Under the pieces are notes generated by a model. The model saw only the letters and a list, made by a program, of their open reading frames with translations, had not been told where the DNA came from and did not search any database. Shown here one piece after another: positions 32,035 through 43,186 of a DNA stretch of 55,681 nucleotides; position 1 is the first letter of the stretch, and each line of letters begins with the position of its first letter. The stretch comes from an uncultured Bacteroidales bacterium. GTDB lineage: Bacteria > Bacteroidota > Bacteroidia > Bacteroidales > WCHB1-69. Both the position numbers and the translations under genes were made by a program. The stretch lies in the NCBI GenBank assembly GCA_946413585.1, contig CAMKLG010000015.1, forward strand, positions 1-55,681. The letters run 5' to 3'.

Positions 32035-33435
32035 TTAAATATGGACGCACTCGCCGTATGCCACTGCCACCGCTTCCATAACAGCCTCTGACATTGTGGG
32101 ATGCGGGAAGACGGACGCAATGATTTCGGGACCCGTCATGCCTTTCTTGCGAGCGGTGACAGCTCCGGCGATCATCTCGGTGACATTGTCGCCAATCAGG
32201 TGGCAGCCTAACCATTCGTTGGTCTTCTTGTCGAAGATCACCTTCACCATACCGTCGCGGTTGCCGGAAGAAGCGGCTTTGCCGGATGCGGTGAACGGGA
32301 ACTTGCCGATGAGCACTTCCCTACCCTGCTCCACGCAAGCGCGCTCGGTAAGACCCACGGATGCGATTTCGGGGGTCGTGTAGGTACAACCCGGAATGTT
32401 GCCATAATCGACGGGTTCGGGGTTATGACCCGCGATCTTCTCCACGCACACCAGCGCTTCGTGTGATGCCACATGCGCCAATGCGGGGCCGTGCACGATG
32501 TCGCCGATAGCATAGACACCCTCGACATTCGTGCGGTAATAGTCATCCACGGTGACTTTGCCGCGCTCGAACGCCACGCCGCACTCTTCGAGACCGAGGC
32601 CTTCCAGATTGGTGGCCACACCCACAGCGGAAAGCACGATGTCACAGGTGATTTCCGTAATCTTCTCCTTGCTATCCTTAATGGTCACAACACACTGATC
32701 GTTAACCACTTCTACTTTCTCCACAGCTGCACCGGTCATCGTCTTGATGCCGTGTTTGCGGAAACAGCGGGCGAGTTGCGCGGCGATATCGTCGTCCTCC
32801 ACAGGCACCAAACGCGGCATGTACTCCACGATGGTAACTTGCGTGCCCATGGTAGCGTAAAAGTAAGCCAGTTCGCTGCCGATGGCGCCTGAACCCATCA
32901 CCACCATCGTCTTAGGCAGTTCGGGAAGCGTCAATGCCTCGCGATAGCCAATGATTTTCTTGCCGTCTTGCGGCACATTGGGCAGACTGCGGGAACGCGC
33001 ACCCGTAGCGAGAATGATGTGCTTTGCCTCGTAGAGGGTTTTTGTACCGTCAGCGGCAGTCACTTCAACCTGATGATTTCCAGCGAGTTTACCAAATCCG
33101 GCAATCACATCCACGTTGTTCTTCTTGAGCAGGAACTGCACGCCCTTGCTCATCTGTTCAGCCACACCGCGACTGCGTTTCACCACGGCTTGGAAATCAG
33201 GGGTGACAGTGCCTTCGAGGGCAATGCCGTAGTCAGCAGCGTGTGACATATATTTATATACTTGCGCACTCTTCAGCAATGCTTTGGTGGGAATGCATCC
33301 CCAGTTGAGACAGATGCCGCCCAGTTCAGCGCGCTCCACCACTGCGGTTTTGAGGTTCAACTGACTGGCCCGAATAGCAGCCACATAGCCGCCAGGACCA
33401 CTTCCGATCACGATAACATCATAGTTGTTTTCCAT
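32035..33435 (-). CDS. lpdA: Dihydrolipoyl dehydrogenase
   Basis: A 466-residue flavoprotein disulfide reductase: FAD motif VIVIGSGPGGYVAAI, redox-active pair in GGICLNWGCIPTK (Cys42, Cys47), NAD motif MVVMGSGAIGSELAY, second FAD motif VYAIGDIVHGP, TTPEIASVGLTE, and the C-terminal FPHPTMSE with catalytic His-Glu. It reoxidises lipoamide in 2-oxoacid dehydrogenase or glycine-cleavage complexes. No E1 or E2 genes are adjacent, so it serves complexes encoded elsewhere. A TATTTTTG box (33537-33544, minus) lies about 100 bp upstream. The phosphofructokinase gene follows in the same direction. Confidence 0.95.
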   Translation of the reverse strand: MENNYDVIVIGSGPGGYVAAIRASQLNLKTAVVERAELGGICLNWGCIPTKALLKSAQVYKYMSHAADYGIALEGTVTPDFQAVVKRSRGVAEQMSKGVQFLLKKNNVDVIAGFGKLAGNHQVEVTAADGTKTLYEAKHIILATGARSRSLPNVPQDGKKIIGYREALTLPELPKTMVVMGSGAIGSELAYFYATMGTQVTIVEYMPRLVPVEDDDIAAQLARCFRKHGIKTMTGAAVEKVEVVNDQCVVTIKDSKEKITEITCDIVLSAVGVATNLEGLGLEECGVAFERGKVTVDDYYRTNVEGVYAIGDIVHGPALAHVASHEALVCVEKIAGHNPEPVDYGNIPGCTYTTPEIASVGLTERACVEQGREVLIGKFPFTASGKAASSGNRDGMVKVIFDKKTNEWLGCHLIGDNVTEMIAGAVTARKKGMTGPEIIASVFPHPTMSEAVMEAVAVAYGECVHI

Positions 33436-33536
33436 ATTTCTTTATTTTATTTATTTCTGTTCGACATTTAAATGCTTTTGGCTGTCAACTGCTACTGTTC
33501 CCTACCCCCCTACTCACTACTTCCTAAAAAACGCGG

Positions 33537-33544
33537 CAAAAATA
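33537..33544 (-). promoter_or_regulatory. -7 box upstream of lpdA
   Basis: TATTTTTG followed by CCGCG on the minus strand, a typical Bacteroidota -7 box and start-site context; no clear TTTG at -33. About 100 bp upstream of the lpdA start. Confidence 0.45.
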
Positions 33545-33647
33545 CGCAATTTTTAGACTTCCCGATGATACGATTCAGGGAAATCTCAAATTGTGATGGT
33601 CATGTTATTCATAGACGGCCAACCTAAACCCTCAACAGACACGCACT

Positions 33648-33971
33648 TTAGGATTTCAGCAGATTTTTCAACAAAGAAAGGGCGGCTGCCTCAAAGGGCG
33701 TGGTGCTGTCTGAGGCAGCCATCTTTTTGAGGTCGTTCATAAACCCAGCTCTCTGTTCGTCGGTCTTGAGATATTCTGCAGCCGCCTGCATGATGGTTTC
33801 CACCCGTTGGGCGTCATTGTCCTCTTCGAACATTTCCTCCACATGGTCAAACGACTCGCCTGCCATTTTGGCGTTAATCAATTTCTGTTCTTCCTTACTG
33901 GTTTTCATATCCAGCGCTGCTACATACAACAGGGCGTAGAGCTCAAATTCTCGAATGTTTTGAAGTTTCAT
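33648..33971 (-). CDS. Small helical protein, possibly TerB-like
   Basis: A 107-residue, acidic, all-helical protein starting MKLQNIREFELYALLYVAALDMK. The pattern of hydrophobic helices with acidic positions (LYALLYVAALDMKTSKEE, FMNDLKKMAASD) recalls the TerB/DjlA-type fold, but the match is weak. It is a single-gene unit; no operon context helps. Function unknown. Confidence 0.55.
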   Translation of the reverse strand: MKLQNIREFELYALLYVAALDMKTSKEEQKLINAKMAGESFDHVEEMFEEDNDAQRVETIMQAAAEYLKTDEQRAGFMNDLKKMAASDSTTPFEAAALSLLKNLLKS

Positions 33972-34107
33972 AATGAACGTTTTAAATTTGGGTGCAAAGT
34001 TATAAAATTATTGAATTATGAAACCATCAATTTCATTTTGTAAAAGACACCCTGTTTCATTTCATACAACAAGCCATACATTTCATACAATTACAGAGAA
34101 GAAAAGA

Positions 34108-34137
34108 TTGCGGCTATTGATGTAAGAGGTATTTTTG
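34108..34137 (+). promoter_or_regulatory. Promoter of the WG-repeat gene
   Basis: TTG (34108-34110) and TATTTTTG (34130-34137) separated by 19 bp. The start codon lies 54 bp downstream at 34192. Upstream, TTTCATACAA is repeated at about 34059 and 34081. Confidence 0.6.
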
Positions 34138-34191
34138 CGGCCATTTTCGTGGGAATTCATCCAAAACCATTCAATTATAAAAAAATTCATT

Positions 34192-35247
34192 ATGGAAAAG
34201 ACCGAAAAAGACATGAAAGAATTCAATGAAAAGGAAATGGAGCCGTCGGAAGTGAGACAAGAGCTCCAAAATGAAAACGGACAGGCAAAATCCGCAGCAG
34301 ACATGCCCATGAAGGGCAAACTCTCTCTCAAAAGGGTGATTATTGGTCTGTTTGTGACCGTCGGCATCGCGGTGCCCGTCATCATGCTGTTCATCCATAA
34401 ACAGCATGAGGAAGAGTATTACGACTATGAGTATGGTGAAGAACCGTCGGACGGCTATGTCGCTTACAGCGGCGGCAGCAGCGACATCGTGAATCCCGAC
34501 ACCAAGGAGGTTATCGTCAAAGACATCGACTGGTGCCACTACTCTGACGGCAACGACGAACCGCCCATTGTCCTTTTTGCGAAGAACGGGAAACGGGGCT
34601 ATTGCAACATCGCCACCGGTGAAGTCATCGTGGAACCCACGACCTACACGAAGGCGTGGATTTTTTCGGAAGGACTCGCCGCCGTCGAGAAGAACGGCTA
34701 CATCGGCTTTGTCAACACCAGCGGTAAGGTCGCCATTGACTTCAAATATTCCTACCGTGGCAACGATCTCTATGCGTTCGTCTTCCACGACGGGCACTGT
34801 GTAGTGGCGGATTCGTCGAACAAAATCGGTGTCATCAACACCAAAGGACGCTGGGTCATCAAACCGAAATACGACCATGTGGAAATCACCAAGGATTATG
34901 CGGTTGTCTATAACGACGGGGAATTCAAGAAACAGGTGGATTTCCAAGGGAATGTATTGCAAGATGGCATCATCGACGACATCAACGAGCTCTACTACAA
35001 CATGCAATACACCAACCTGCAAACGGGCGAGCCCCAGGAAGGCTACGCCAAAAACAACGATTATTATGAATATCAGGTCGGCTATTATTCCGGTTTGATT
35101 GACAGCAAGGGCAAAATCATCACTCCGCCCATCTACACTGACATTTCAGGCATCACCCCCACCCTATTCCGCGCATGCCTGAAAGACAATTTGTCCATCG
35201 TGATTATAGACACTAAAGGAAACGTAGTTTCCACGACGGGAAAATAA
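34192..35247 (+). CDS. WG-repeat membrane protein
   Basis: The 351-residue protein (start ATG 34192, MEKTEKDMKEF) has a charged cytoplasmic N-terminus of about 45 residues, one transmembrane helix (VIIGLFVTVGIAVPVIMLFI) and an outer domain built of WG (beta-propeller-like) repeats: FAKNGKRGYCNIATGEVIVEP, VEKNGYIGFVNTSGKVAID, VVADSSNKIGVINTKGRWVI, and a divergent copy near the end (SGLIDSKGKIITPPIY). WG repeats occur in many surface proteins of Bacteroidota; no specific role can be inferred. A 13-bp perfect inverted repeat follows the stop. Confidence 0.85.
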   Translation: MEKTEKDMKEFNEKEMEPSEVRQELQNENGQAKSAADMPMKGKLSLKRVIIGLFVTVGIAVPVIMLFIHKQHEEEYYDYEYGEEPSDGYVAYSGGSSDIVNPDTKEVIVKDIDWCHYSDGNDEPPIVLFAKNGKRGYCNIATGEVIVEPTTYTKAWIFSEGLAAVEKNGYIGFVNTSGKVAIDFKYSYRGNDLYAFVFHDGHCVVADSSNKIGVINTKGRWVIKPKYDHVEITKDYAVVYNDGEFKKQVDFQGNVLQDGIIDDINELYYNMQYTNLQTGEPQEGYAKNNDYYEYQVGYYSGLIDSKGKIITPPIYTDISGITPTLFRACLKDNLSIVIIDTKGNVVSTTGK

Positions 35248-35284
35248 GACGAAAAGCCGGATAAGGGAGAGCGAAATTGTCAAC

Positions 35285-35326
35285 GACGGCGTGAAAATAT
35301 CCTAATTATGATGTTTTCACGCCGTC
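35285..35326. repeat. 13-bp perfect hairpin downstream of the WG-repeat gene
   Basis: Arms GACGGCGTGAAAA (35285-35297) and TTTTCACGCCGTC (35314-35326) with a 16-nt loop. No T run follows, so it is not a canonical terminator. It could be a factor-binding site or an RNA-stabilising structure. Confidence 0.6.
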
Positions 35327-35415
35327 CTCGTAATAAGGCGGTGCTGAAAAAACGTATTGTTTACCAATCAGTTACCGCCAAAAAACAGAAAAATTAACAG
35401 ATATTAAGATTTTTA

Positions 35416-35423
35416 TATCTTTG
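35416..35423 (+). promoter_or_regulatory. -7 box of the acyl ligase/ACP/acyltransferase genes
   Basis: TATCTTTG followed by CGGCC, 29 bp before the start codon at 35453. The -33 region is A-rich without clear TTTG. Confidence 0.5.
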
Positions 35424-35452
35424 CGGCCTTAATAAATGTTAAATTCAACGAT

Positions 35453-36949
35453 ATGCAAGAAAGTAATTATTTCCCGTCAATGCTACCTGCCGAGGAGCTC
35501 GCGCAGGTGAAGTACATCCCCACACTTCCCGAATTTGTAACTTGGATTGAACAAAAATGGTCCGATCTTCCGTGTCTCTCCGACACGGTGAACACTTATA
35601 CATACAGTCAAGTCTGTGATCGGGTGGCACGCAAACGCGCGCTCCTCAACAGCTTCGGTCTGCAAAAAGGCGATAAAGTCGCCATTTTAGACAACTCCAC
35701 CACCGATGCTGTGGAGTATTTCCTCGCAGCCACTTCAGGCGGCTATGTGGCCATCAACTTGCCGGCCATGCTGCCCGCGCAAGCTATCGTCGGCTGCTGC
35801 ATGAAATTCGGCGTTAAGGTGCTGGCCGCCGGCCCATCCTTCCTCGAAGCCGTGAAAGAGGCCCCCTGCAAGGTTATCGCCATTTCAGATATGGCCGACC
35901 ACACCGCACCGGTTGTCACGGTTGACAAAAACGATCCCGCCGCCATCTTCTTCACGGGCGGTACTACGGGTGCGCCCAAAGGTGCCATTCTGCCCCACCG
36001 TGCTTTGATGCGCGGCGCACTGAACGGCCTCTACGCCCCGGGGCACCAACTCGGTTGTCAACGTTACGCCTGCGTATTGCCGCTCAGCCACGTTTTCGGA
36101 TTGATTTTCAGCACTTTGTCAGTGCTCTACAAAGGTGCTTCCTGGTACTCCGTCGGCAACACCAAAGACACTATCGGCAAGCTGCCCGTAATCAGACCTA
36201 CCATGATGGTGGCTGTCCCTGGCATCTGCGAAATCTTGCTGGGACTGGTTAAAATGTACGGCAAGCCCTTCCTCGGCGGCGAGCTGAAGATTATCATCTC
36301 CGGCGCTGCCAACGTGCCCCCGAAACTCATCGGAGAGTTCGACGAACTGGGTATCAACCTCTTCGGCGGCTACGGCATGACCGAAGGTGCTAACCTCACC
36401 ACCGGCAACATCGACGTGAAAACCAGACCCACGTCTGTCGGTAAACTCTATCCTGAACAGGAAGCCAAGGTGGTCGATGGCGAATTGTGGTTCCGCGGCG
36501 ACAACACCTTCCTTGGATATTACGGCGACCCCGAAAAGACCGCCGAAACCCTTACACCCGACGGATGGGTCAAAACCGGCGACCTCGTCCGCTTCGACGA
36601 AGACGGCTTCATGTACATCGTGGGACGCATCAAGAATCTGATCATCCTCTCCAACGGCGAAAACATCAGCCCTGAAAGTATCGAGGAACCTTTCTATAAG
36701 GACAACAAACTCCGCGACTGCCTGGTCAAGGAAGACGAAATGGATGGCCGCAAAGTGATTGCCATCGAAATCCTGCCTCGCATCGACGAATTTGGCAACG
36801 CTCCTTGGGAAGAGGTCGAAGCCTACTTCAAAGAACTTGTCGGCAAGGTCAACGCCACACTGCCGAGCACGCATCAAGTCAGCAAAATCACCGTGCGCAA
36901 GGAGGACTTCAAACGTACTGGCGCCCTTAAAGTATCACGTAATCAATAA
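35453..36949 (+). CDS. AMP-forming acyl-CoA/acyl-ACP synthetase
   Basis: A 498-residue member of the ANL superfamily. Motifs: P-loop FFTGGTTGAPKGAILPH, A5 GYGMTEGANLT, A7-A8 KTGDLVRFDEDGFMYIVGRIKNL followed by SNGENISPESIE, and a C-terminal lysine region (FKRTGALKVSRNQ). It activates a fatty acid as acyl-AMP and passes it to CoA or to the carrier protein encoded 4 bp downstream, which suggests acyl-ACP formation. The arrangement with an ACP, a GNAT-like acyltransferase and serine palmitoyltransferase matches what is known from bacterial ceramide synthesis clusters (for example in Caulobacter). Confidence 0.9.
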   Translation: MQESNYFPSMLPAEELAQVKYIPTLPEFVTWIEQKWSDLPCLSDTVNTYTYSQVCDRVARKRALLNSFGLQKGDKVAILDNSTTDAVEYFLAATSGGYVAINLPAMLPAQAIVGCCMKFGVKVLAAGPSFLEAVKEAPCKVIAISDMADHTAPVVTVDKNDPAAIFFTGGTTGAPKGAILPHRALMRGALNGLYAPGHQLGCQRYACVLPLSHVFGLIFSTLSVLYKGASWYSVGNTKDTIGKLPVIRPTMMVAVPGICEILLGLVKMYGKPFLGGELKIIISGAANVPPKLIGEFDELGINLFGGYGMTEGANLTTGNIDVKTRPTSVGKLYPEQEAKVVDGELWFRGDNTFLGYYGDPEKTAETLTPDGWVKTGDLVRFDEDGFMYIVGRIKNLIILSNGENISPESIEEPFYKDNKLRDCLVKEDEMDGRKVIAIEILPRIDEFGNAPWEEVEAYFKELVGKVNATLPSTHQVSKITVRKEDFKRTGALKVSRNQ

Positions 36950-36953
36950 ATCA

Positions 36954-37196
36954 ATGGAAAGAGAAGCTATCTTAAAAGAATTGAAAGAGATTCTGACCCT
37001 CATAAAGCCCTCTATGGATCTGACTACGGTCACGGAGGAGTCACAACTCGTCCGCGATGTCGGTCTTGATTCCCTCACCATCCTGCTGCTCAGCCTCGCC
37101 GTTGAGAACAAGTTCGGATTCAAATTCGAAGGGACCCCAAAATTCGAGACCGTAGGCGAAGTGATTGACTACATCACGGCTCATTCCACTATTTAG
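36954..37196 (+). CDS. Acyl carrier protein
   Basis: An 80-residue acidic carrier protein. The phosphopantetheine site is DVGLDSLT with Ser40, and the fold pattern (LKEILTLI at the start, VENKFGFKF after the site, TVGEVIDYI at the end) is that of an ACP. It begins 4 bp after the stop of the acyl ligase, so the ligase probably loads it. It is a specialised carrier and not the fatty-acid synthase ACP, judged by its location among sphingolipid-type genes. A 7-bp repeat array fills the following spacer. Confidence 0.92.
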   Translation: MEREAILKELKEILTLIKPSMDLTTVTEESQLVRDVGLDSLTILLLSLAVENKFGFKFEGTPKFETVGEVIDYITAHSTI

Positions 37197-37209
37197 TTTA
37201 TGGTATAGA

Positions 37210-37265
37210 GTTTAAGGTTTAAGGTTTATGGTTTAAGGTTTATGGTTTAAGGTTTATGGTTCAGG
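37210..37265. repeat. Heptanucleotide array
   Basis: Eight 7-bp units alternating GTTTAAG and GTTTATG between the ACP gene and the GNAT-like gene; a short second run of TCCCTAT/TCCCTAC units follows at about 37281-37299. Confidence 0.8.
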
Positions 37266-37312
37266 TGGTTTAAAGCCTACTCCCTATTCCCTACTCCCAA
37301 AAAAATTAAAAT

Positions 37313-38427
37313 ATGAATATCAATATCGTCAAGGTGGAAAGTCGCAAGCAGCTGAAGCTGTTTGTGACTTTTCCCCTTCATTTATATAAAAATTGTGAAA
37401 ACTGGGTGCCCGCCTTGGAAGGCGATGAATACGACACCTTCAATCCTGAGAAAAACGGGGCTTACGACTTCTGCGAAGCCGACTGTTTCCTTGCCTATCG
37501 CGGGGATGAAATCGTGGGGCGCGTGGCCGCCATCATCAACCACAAAGCCGATGACGAGCAACATCTCGTACGTTTCGGCTGGCTCGACTTCATAGAAGAC
37601 GAAGAAGTCCTCAAAGCCCTGATTAACACTGTCGCTGAATGGGGTCGCCAACGCGGACGCACCGACATGCGCGGCCCGTGGGGATTCACCGACATGGACA
37701 AGGAAGGCTTGCTGGTGGAAGGTTTTGAGCACCTGAGTCCCTTCACCTGTCTGTACAACTATCCCTACTACGGCCCCATGCTTGAGAAACTCGGATTCTC
37801 CAAAGATGTGGATTGGACCCAACGAACCTTGGAAGTGTGCAAAACATTGCCCAAAATGTTCGAGTTCTCTAAATTGATCGAGGAAAGATTCCACGTGCAC
37901 GTTGTCCAACCGAAAAGCATGAACGACATGGGCAAACGCTACGGCATGGAAATTTTCCACATGTACAACGAGGCATTCGCTCCCCTGCATGGTTTTTCAC
38001 CCCTGACAGACAAGCAGATAGATGCATATCTGAAGACCTACGTGCCCATTTTGGACAAGGATTTCGTGGCAGTGGCCGTCAACGACAAAGACCAGCCCAT
38101 CGGATTCCTTTTCTGTGTACCATCCCTCTCCAAAGCGGTGAGAAAATCCAACGGTCGTCTCTTCCCCTTCGGCTTCATCAACATTTTGAAAGCATTGAAG
38201 AAAAACGACACCTTGGAAGCTTTGATTATGGGTGTAATGCCTGAGTATCAACAATGTGGCATCCCTATGTTGATGTTCAAATATCTGCATGAAAACTGCA
38301 TCAAACGGGGCATCGACACTATCATCATGAACCCGCAGCTGGAGGACAATTACAAGGTACAATCGTTATTCAGCGAATATACCACCCATCCGTTTATGCG
38401 CAGACGAGCGTACAAACGCGCGGTTTG

Positions 38428-38440
<13 letters not shown>
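37313..38440 (+). CDS. GNAT-like acyltransferase, candidate bacterial ceramide synthase
   Basis: A 375-residue protein with two GNAT-like regions: the first around CFLAYRGDEIVGRVAAIINH (about residues 60-80), the second around FVAVAVNDKDQPIGFLFCVPS and MGVMPEYQQCGIPMLMFKYL (about 250-330), the latter resembling the acyl-CoA/ACP pyrophosphate-binding turn. Between them are conserved GPWGFTDMDKEGLLVEGFEH and YNYPYYGPMLEKLGF blocks. Proteins of this kind next to spt and ACP genes include the bacterial ceramide synthase, which N-acylates a long-chain base. That function is inferred from context. The 3' end overlaps the convergent SDR gene by 13 bp. Confidence 0.75.
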
Positions 38441-40465
<2,025 letters not shown>

Positions 40466-40579
40466 AAATCAAACAGGTCTAGCTATTCCCTCATTTTTCT
40501 GATTTTCAGTTTTTTTAACATTTCTAAGCCTCACTAAACCAATCAATTTAAGAAGCGGCAAAGATACATAAAATTTGTG

Positions 40580-40587
40580 TACTTTTG
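40580..40587 (+). promoter_or_regulatory. -7 box of the MMPL transporter gene
   Basis: TACTTTTG followed by CCG, 65 bp before the start codon; no clear -33 TTTG at the usual distance. It is divergent from the spt promoter. Confidence 0.45.
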
Positions 40588-40652
40588 CCGTCGATTTTTA
40601 AATAAGCTTTTTGCATAATAAAAATATTGTATATAAACGTAAGATTAGGAAT

Positions 40653-43088
40653 ATGATTTTTGTAAAGATTTACCGGTATTTCACGCACCACAAATTTCTC
40701 TTATACTCGCTTATGGTGGTAAGCAGCGTCGTTTTTGCTTTTTTCGCGGCGAAGGCGCATTTCGAAGAAGATTTGATGAAACTTCTGCCAAAGACCGAGA
40801 AGTCGGAGTGCGATTTGGTATTCGGCAATGTGAAAGTAAAGGACAAACTCTTCATGCAAATGACTGGTGCGGAGCCAGAAGTGATGGTCGGATATGTAGA
40901 TGAACTCATGGATTCCATTCTCACCAACGAAGAGGGCATCGCCAACACGCTCTATCGCCTGGAACCCGACATGGCCCTCAGTGCGCTTGATTACGCGATG
41001 ATGCATGTGCCGTCATTCGTGGACACGACGATGTACGCCCGTTTTGACTCGGCCATTGCGCACGCCGACGAGACGATGGCACGCAACTACGAGATGATCA
41101 TGAACGACGAGACCGGCATGGCCAGCGAGTTGGTATCCACCGACCCGTTGGGATTGCGCGAATGCCTGATGCCCGATGTCTCTGGCGGCATGGGATTCAC
41201 CCTCATCGACGGGCATCTCTTCTGCCCCGACAGCACCGTGGCTTTGATCTTCATCTCTCCTGATTTCCAGACTTTCAACTCTCAAGAAGGCGGTAAATTA
41301 ATCAACCATCTCCGCAACTGCATCCAGCAATTCAACGAGAAACATCCAGAAGTGGAGGTGCTGATGCATGGCGCAGTTGTGGAATCCGCCAACAACGCCA
41401 GCACCATGAAGCGGGACATAGCCCTCACCATTGGAGTCTCTTTGGTGCTGATTCTCCTCTATTTGTGTCTCAGTTTCAAGAGCTACAATATCATTTGGCA
41501 AAATCTGCTGCCCATCCTCTACGGTACCATCTTCGCCCTGGCCTGCATGTACTGGATCAAGGGCGGAATGTCGTTGATGGCGTTGGGTGTGGGCTCCGTG
41601 ATATTAGGCGTTGCGCTCAGCTATTGCTTGCATGTAATTGTGCATCAGCGGTTTGTGGGTGATGTGGAACAGATGTTGAAAGAAGAGGCCGTCCCCGTTT
41701 GTCTCGGCTGTCTCACCACTATCGGCGCGTTCCTTGGCCTGATGTTCACCGACAGTGAACTGCTGAAGGATTTCGGCCTGTTCGCCACCTTCGCGCTCAT
41801 TGGAAGCACCTTCTTCGCATTGGTTTTCCTGCCCCACTTCCTGAATGTCAAGGATGCCAAACACAGCAAAAAAGCGTTCAAATTGATTGACAAGATCAAC
41901 AACTACCCATACGACCGCAATCCGATTATTATCACAGCCTTGTGTATCGTCATCGTCGTCGGGTTCATCTTTTCCGGCAAGGTGCAGTTTGACAAAGATT
42001 TGAAAAACATCGGTTATGAGAGCGAAGCTTTCAAGAAATCCCAACAACTGTATGCCGAGAAAAACGATCACGGTGGTGTGCAGCGGTATTATGCGATAAC
42101 GGCTGCGGAATTGGATGAGGCATTGGATGCCAACATGGCGATTTCGACCACATTGGATTCTTTGCGCAAGACTGGCGACCTGATCAACTACACGCCGGTG
42201 GCATCGCTCTTGTTCCAGTCGCAAGCGGAACAAGAATGCCGCATTGCCGCTTGGAAACGTTATTGGACCCCCGAGAAGGTTGCACAAGCGATGGCCGCCG
42301 TGAAATCCTCCGCAGTGAAAAACGAACTCTCTCCCGACATCTTTGTCCCATTCCAAGCCCTGGTCGAGGCAGAATACGAACCCGGCAACCTCTACGAATC
42401 AGGCATTATTCCCGAGGGACTGCTCTGCAACTTTATCGAAGAAACCGATGGTAAATACCTGATTTTCAATGCTCCGCAGCTAAACAAGGACAAAGTGGGC
42501 GAGGTCAGCGATTTGGTCGCCTCCAGACCGCATGTGGTGGTGATGGATCCCTTGTACTACACAGGAGGCATGATTGCCCTGATTCACAAAGACTTCAAAA
42601 TGGCATTGCTCATTTCGTCCATCTTTGTGTTTGTAGTGCTACTCTTCTCATTCAGAGATCTTTTGATATCACTACTCGCCTTCATGCCGATGTTCCTGAG
42701 CTGGTATGTGGTGCAAGGTTGGATGGCGATTTTCGGACTGTCGTTCAACATGATCAACATTGTGATTTCCACCTTCATCTTCGGAATCGGTGTCGATTAC
42801 AGCATTTTCGTCATGAAAGGGTTGATTAACAAAGAGTGCATGGAGGAAAGCAAGCTGTTGGAATACCACAAGGTGGCCATTTTCTTCTCAGGCTTTGTGT
42901 TGATTGTTGTGATGGCGGCCATGTTGTTCGCCAAACATCCCACAATCGTCTCCATCGGCGAGTGCGCATTGATCGGCATGATCTCTACCATCCTGATCAC
43001 CTACACGTTACAGCCATTATTCTTCCGTTTGCTCATGAAAATCCCGTTCATGAAGCGGAGAGTGGAGCAACTCGGTCAGAAAGCATGA
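40653..43088 (+). CDS. MMPL/RND-family exporter, likely lipid-related
   Basis: An 811-residue membrane protein (start ATG 40653, MIFVKIYRYFTHHKF) with the double RND layout: one helix at the N-terminus, a large outer loop (about 35-260), five helices (about 263-405), another single helix (about 425-445), a second outer loop and five final helices. Both halves carry the family pattern, for example MALGVGSVILGVALSYCLH and FIFGIGVDYSIFVMKG, with the conserved aspartate of the proton path in the second half. Such proteins export lipids or hopanoids in other bacteria. Being divergent from spt, it may export the sphingolipid (inference). Confidence 0.85.
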   Translation: MIFVKIYRYFTHHKFLLYSLMVVSSVVFAFFAAKAHFEEDLMKLLPKTEKSECDLVFGNVKVKDKLFMQMTGAEPEVMVGYVDELMDSILTNEEGIANTLYRLEPDMALSALDYAMMHVPSFVDTTMYARFDSAIAHADETMARNYEMIMNDETGMASELVSTDPLGLRECLMPDVSGGMGFTLIDGHLFCPDSTVALIFISPDFQTFNSQEGGKLINHLRNCIQQFNEKHPEVEVLMHGAVVESANNASTMKRDIALTIGVSLVLILLYLCLSFKSYNIIWQNLLPILYGTIFALACMYWIKGGMSLMALGVGSVILGVALSYCLHVIVHQRFVGDVEQMLKEEAVPVCLGCLTTIGAFLGLMFTDSELLKDFGLFATFALIGSTFFALVFLPHFLNVKDAKHSKKAFKLIDKINNYPYDRNPIIITALCIVIVVGFIFSGKVQFDKDLKNIGYESEAFKKSQQLYAEKNDHGGVQRYYAITAAELDEALDANMAISTTLDSLRKTGDLINYTPVASLLFQSQAEQECRIAAWKRYWTPEKVAQAMAAVKSSAVKNELSPDIFVPFQALVEAEYEPGNLYESGIIPEGLLCNFIEETDGKYLIFNAPQLNKDKVGEVSDLVASRPHVVVMDPLYYTGGMIALIHKDFKMALLISSIFVFVVLLFSFRDLLISLLAFMPMFLSWYVVQGWMAIFGLSFNMINIVISTFIFGIGVDYSIFVMKGLINKECMEESKLLEYHKVAIFFSGFVLIVVMAAMLFAKHPTIVSIGECALIGMISTILITYTLQPLFFRLLMKIPFMKRRVEQLGQKA

Positions 43089-43097
43089 TTTTTCTCT

Positions 43098-43128
43098 TTG
43101 ACAATTCAAAAAAAAAGTGTAATTTTGC
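43098..43128 (+). promoter_or_regulatory. mtaB operon promoter
   Basis: TTTG (43098-43101) and TAATTTTG (43121-43128) separated by 19 bp, an ideal Bacteroidota promoter, 58 bp before the mtaB start codon. Confidence 0.75.
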
Positions 43129-43186
43129 ACGCCCAAAAAATTTGTATAATTTCAAGGGTTATTTGTATTGTTAAGAGATTGAATAA

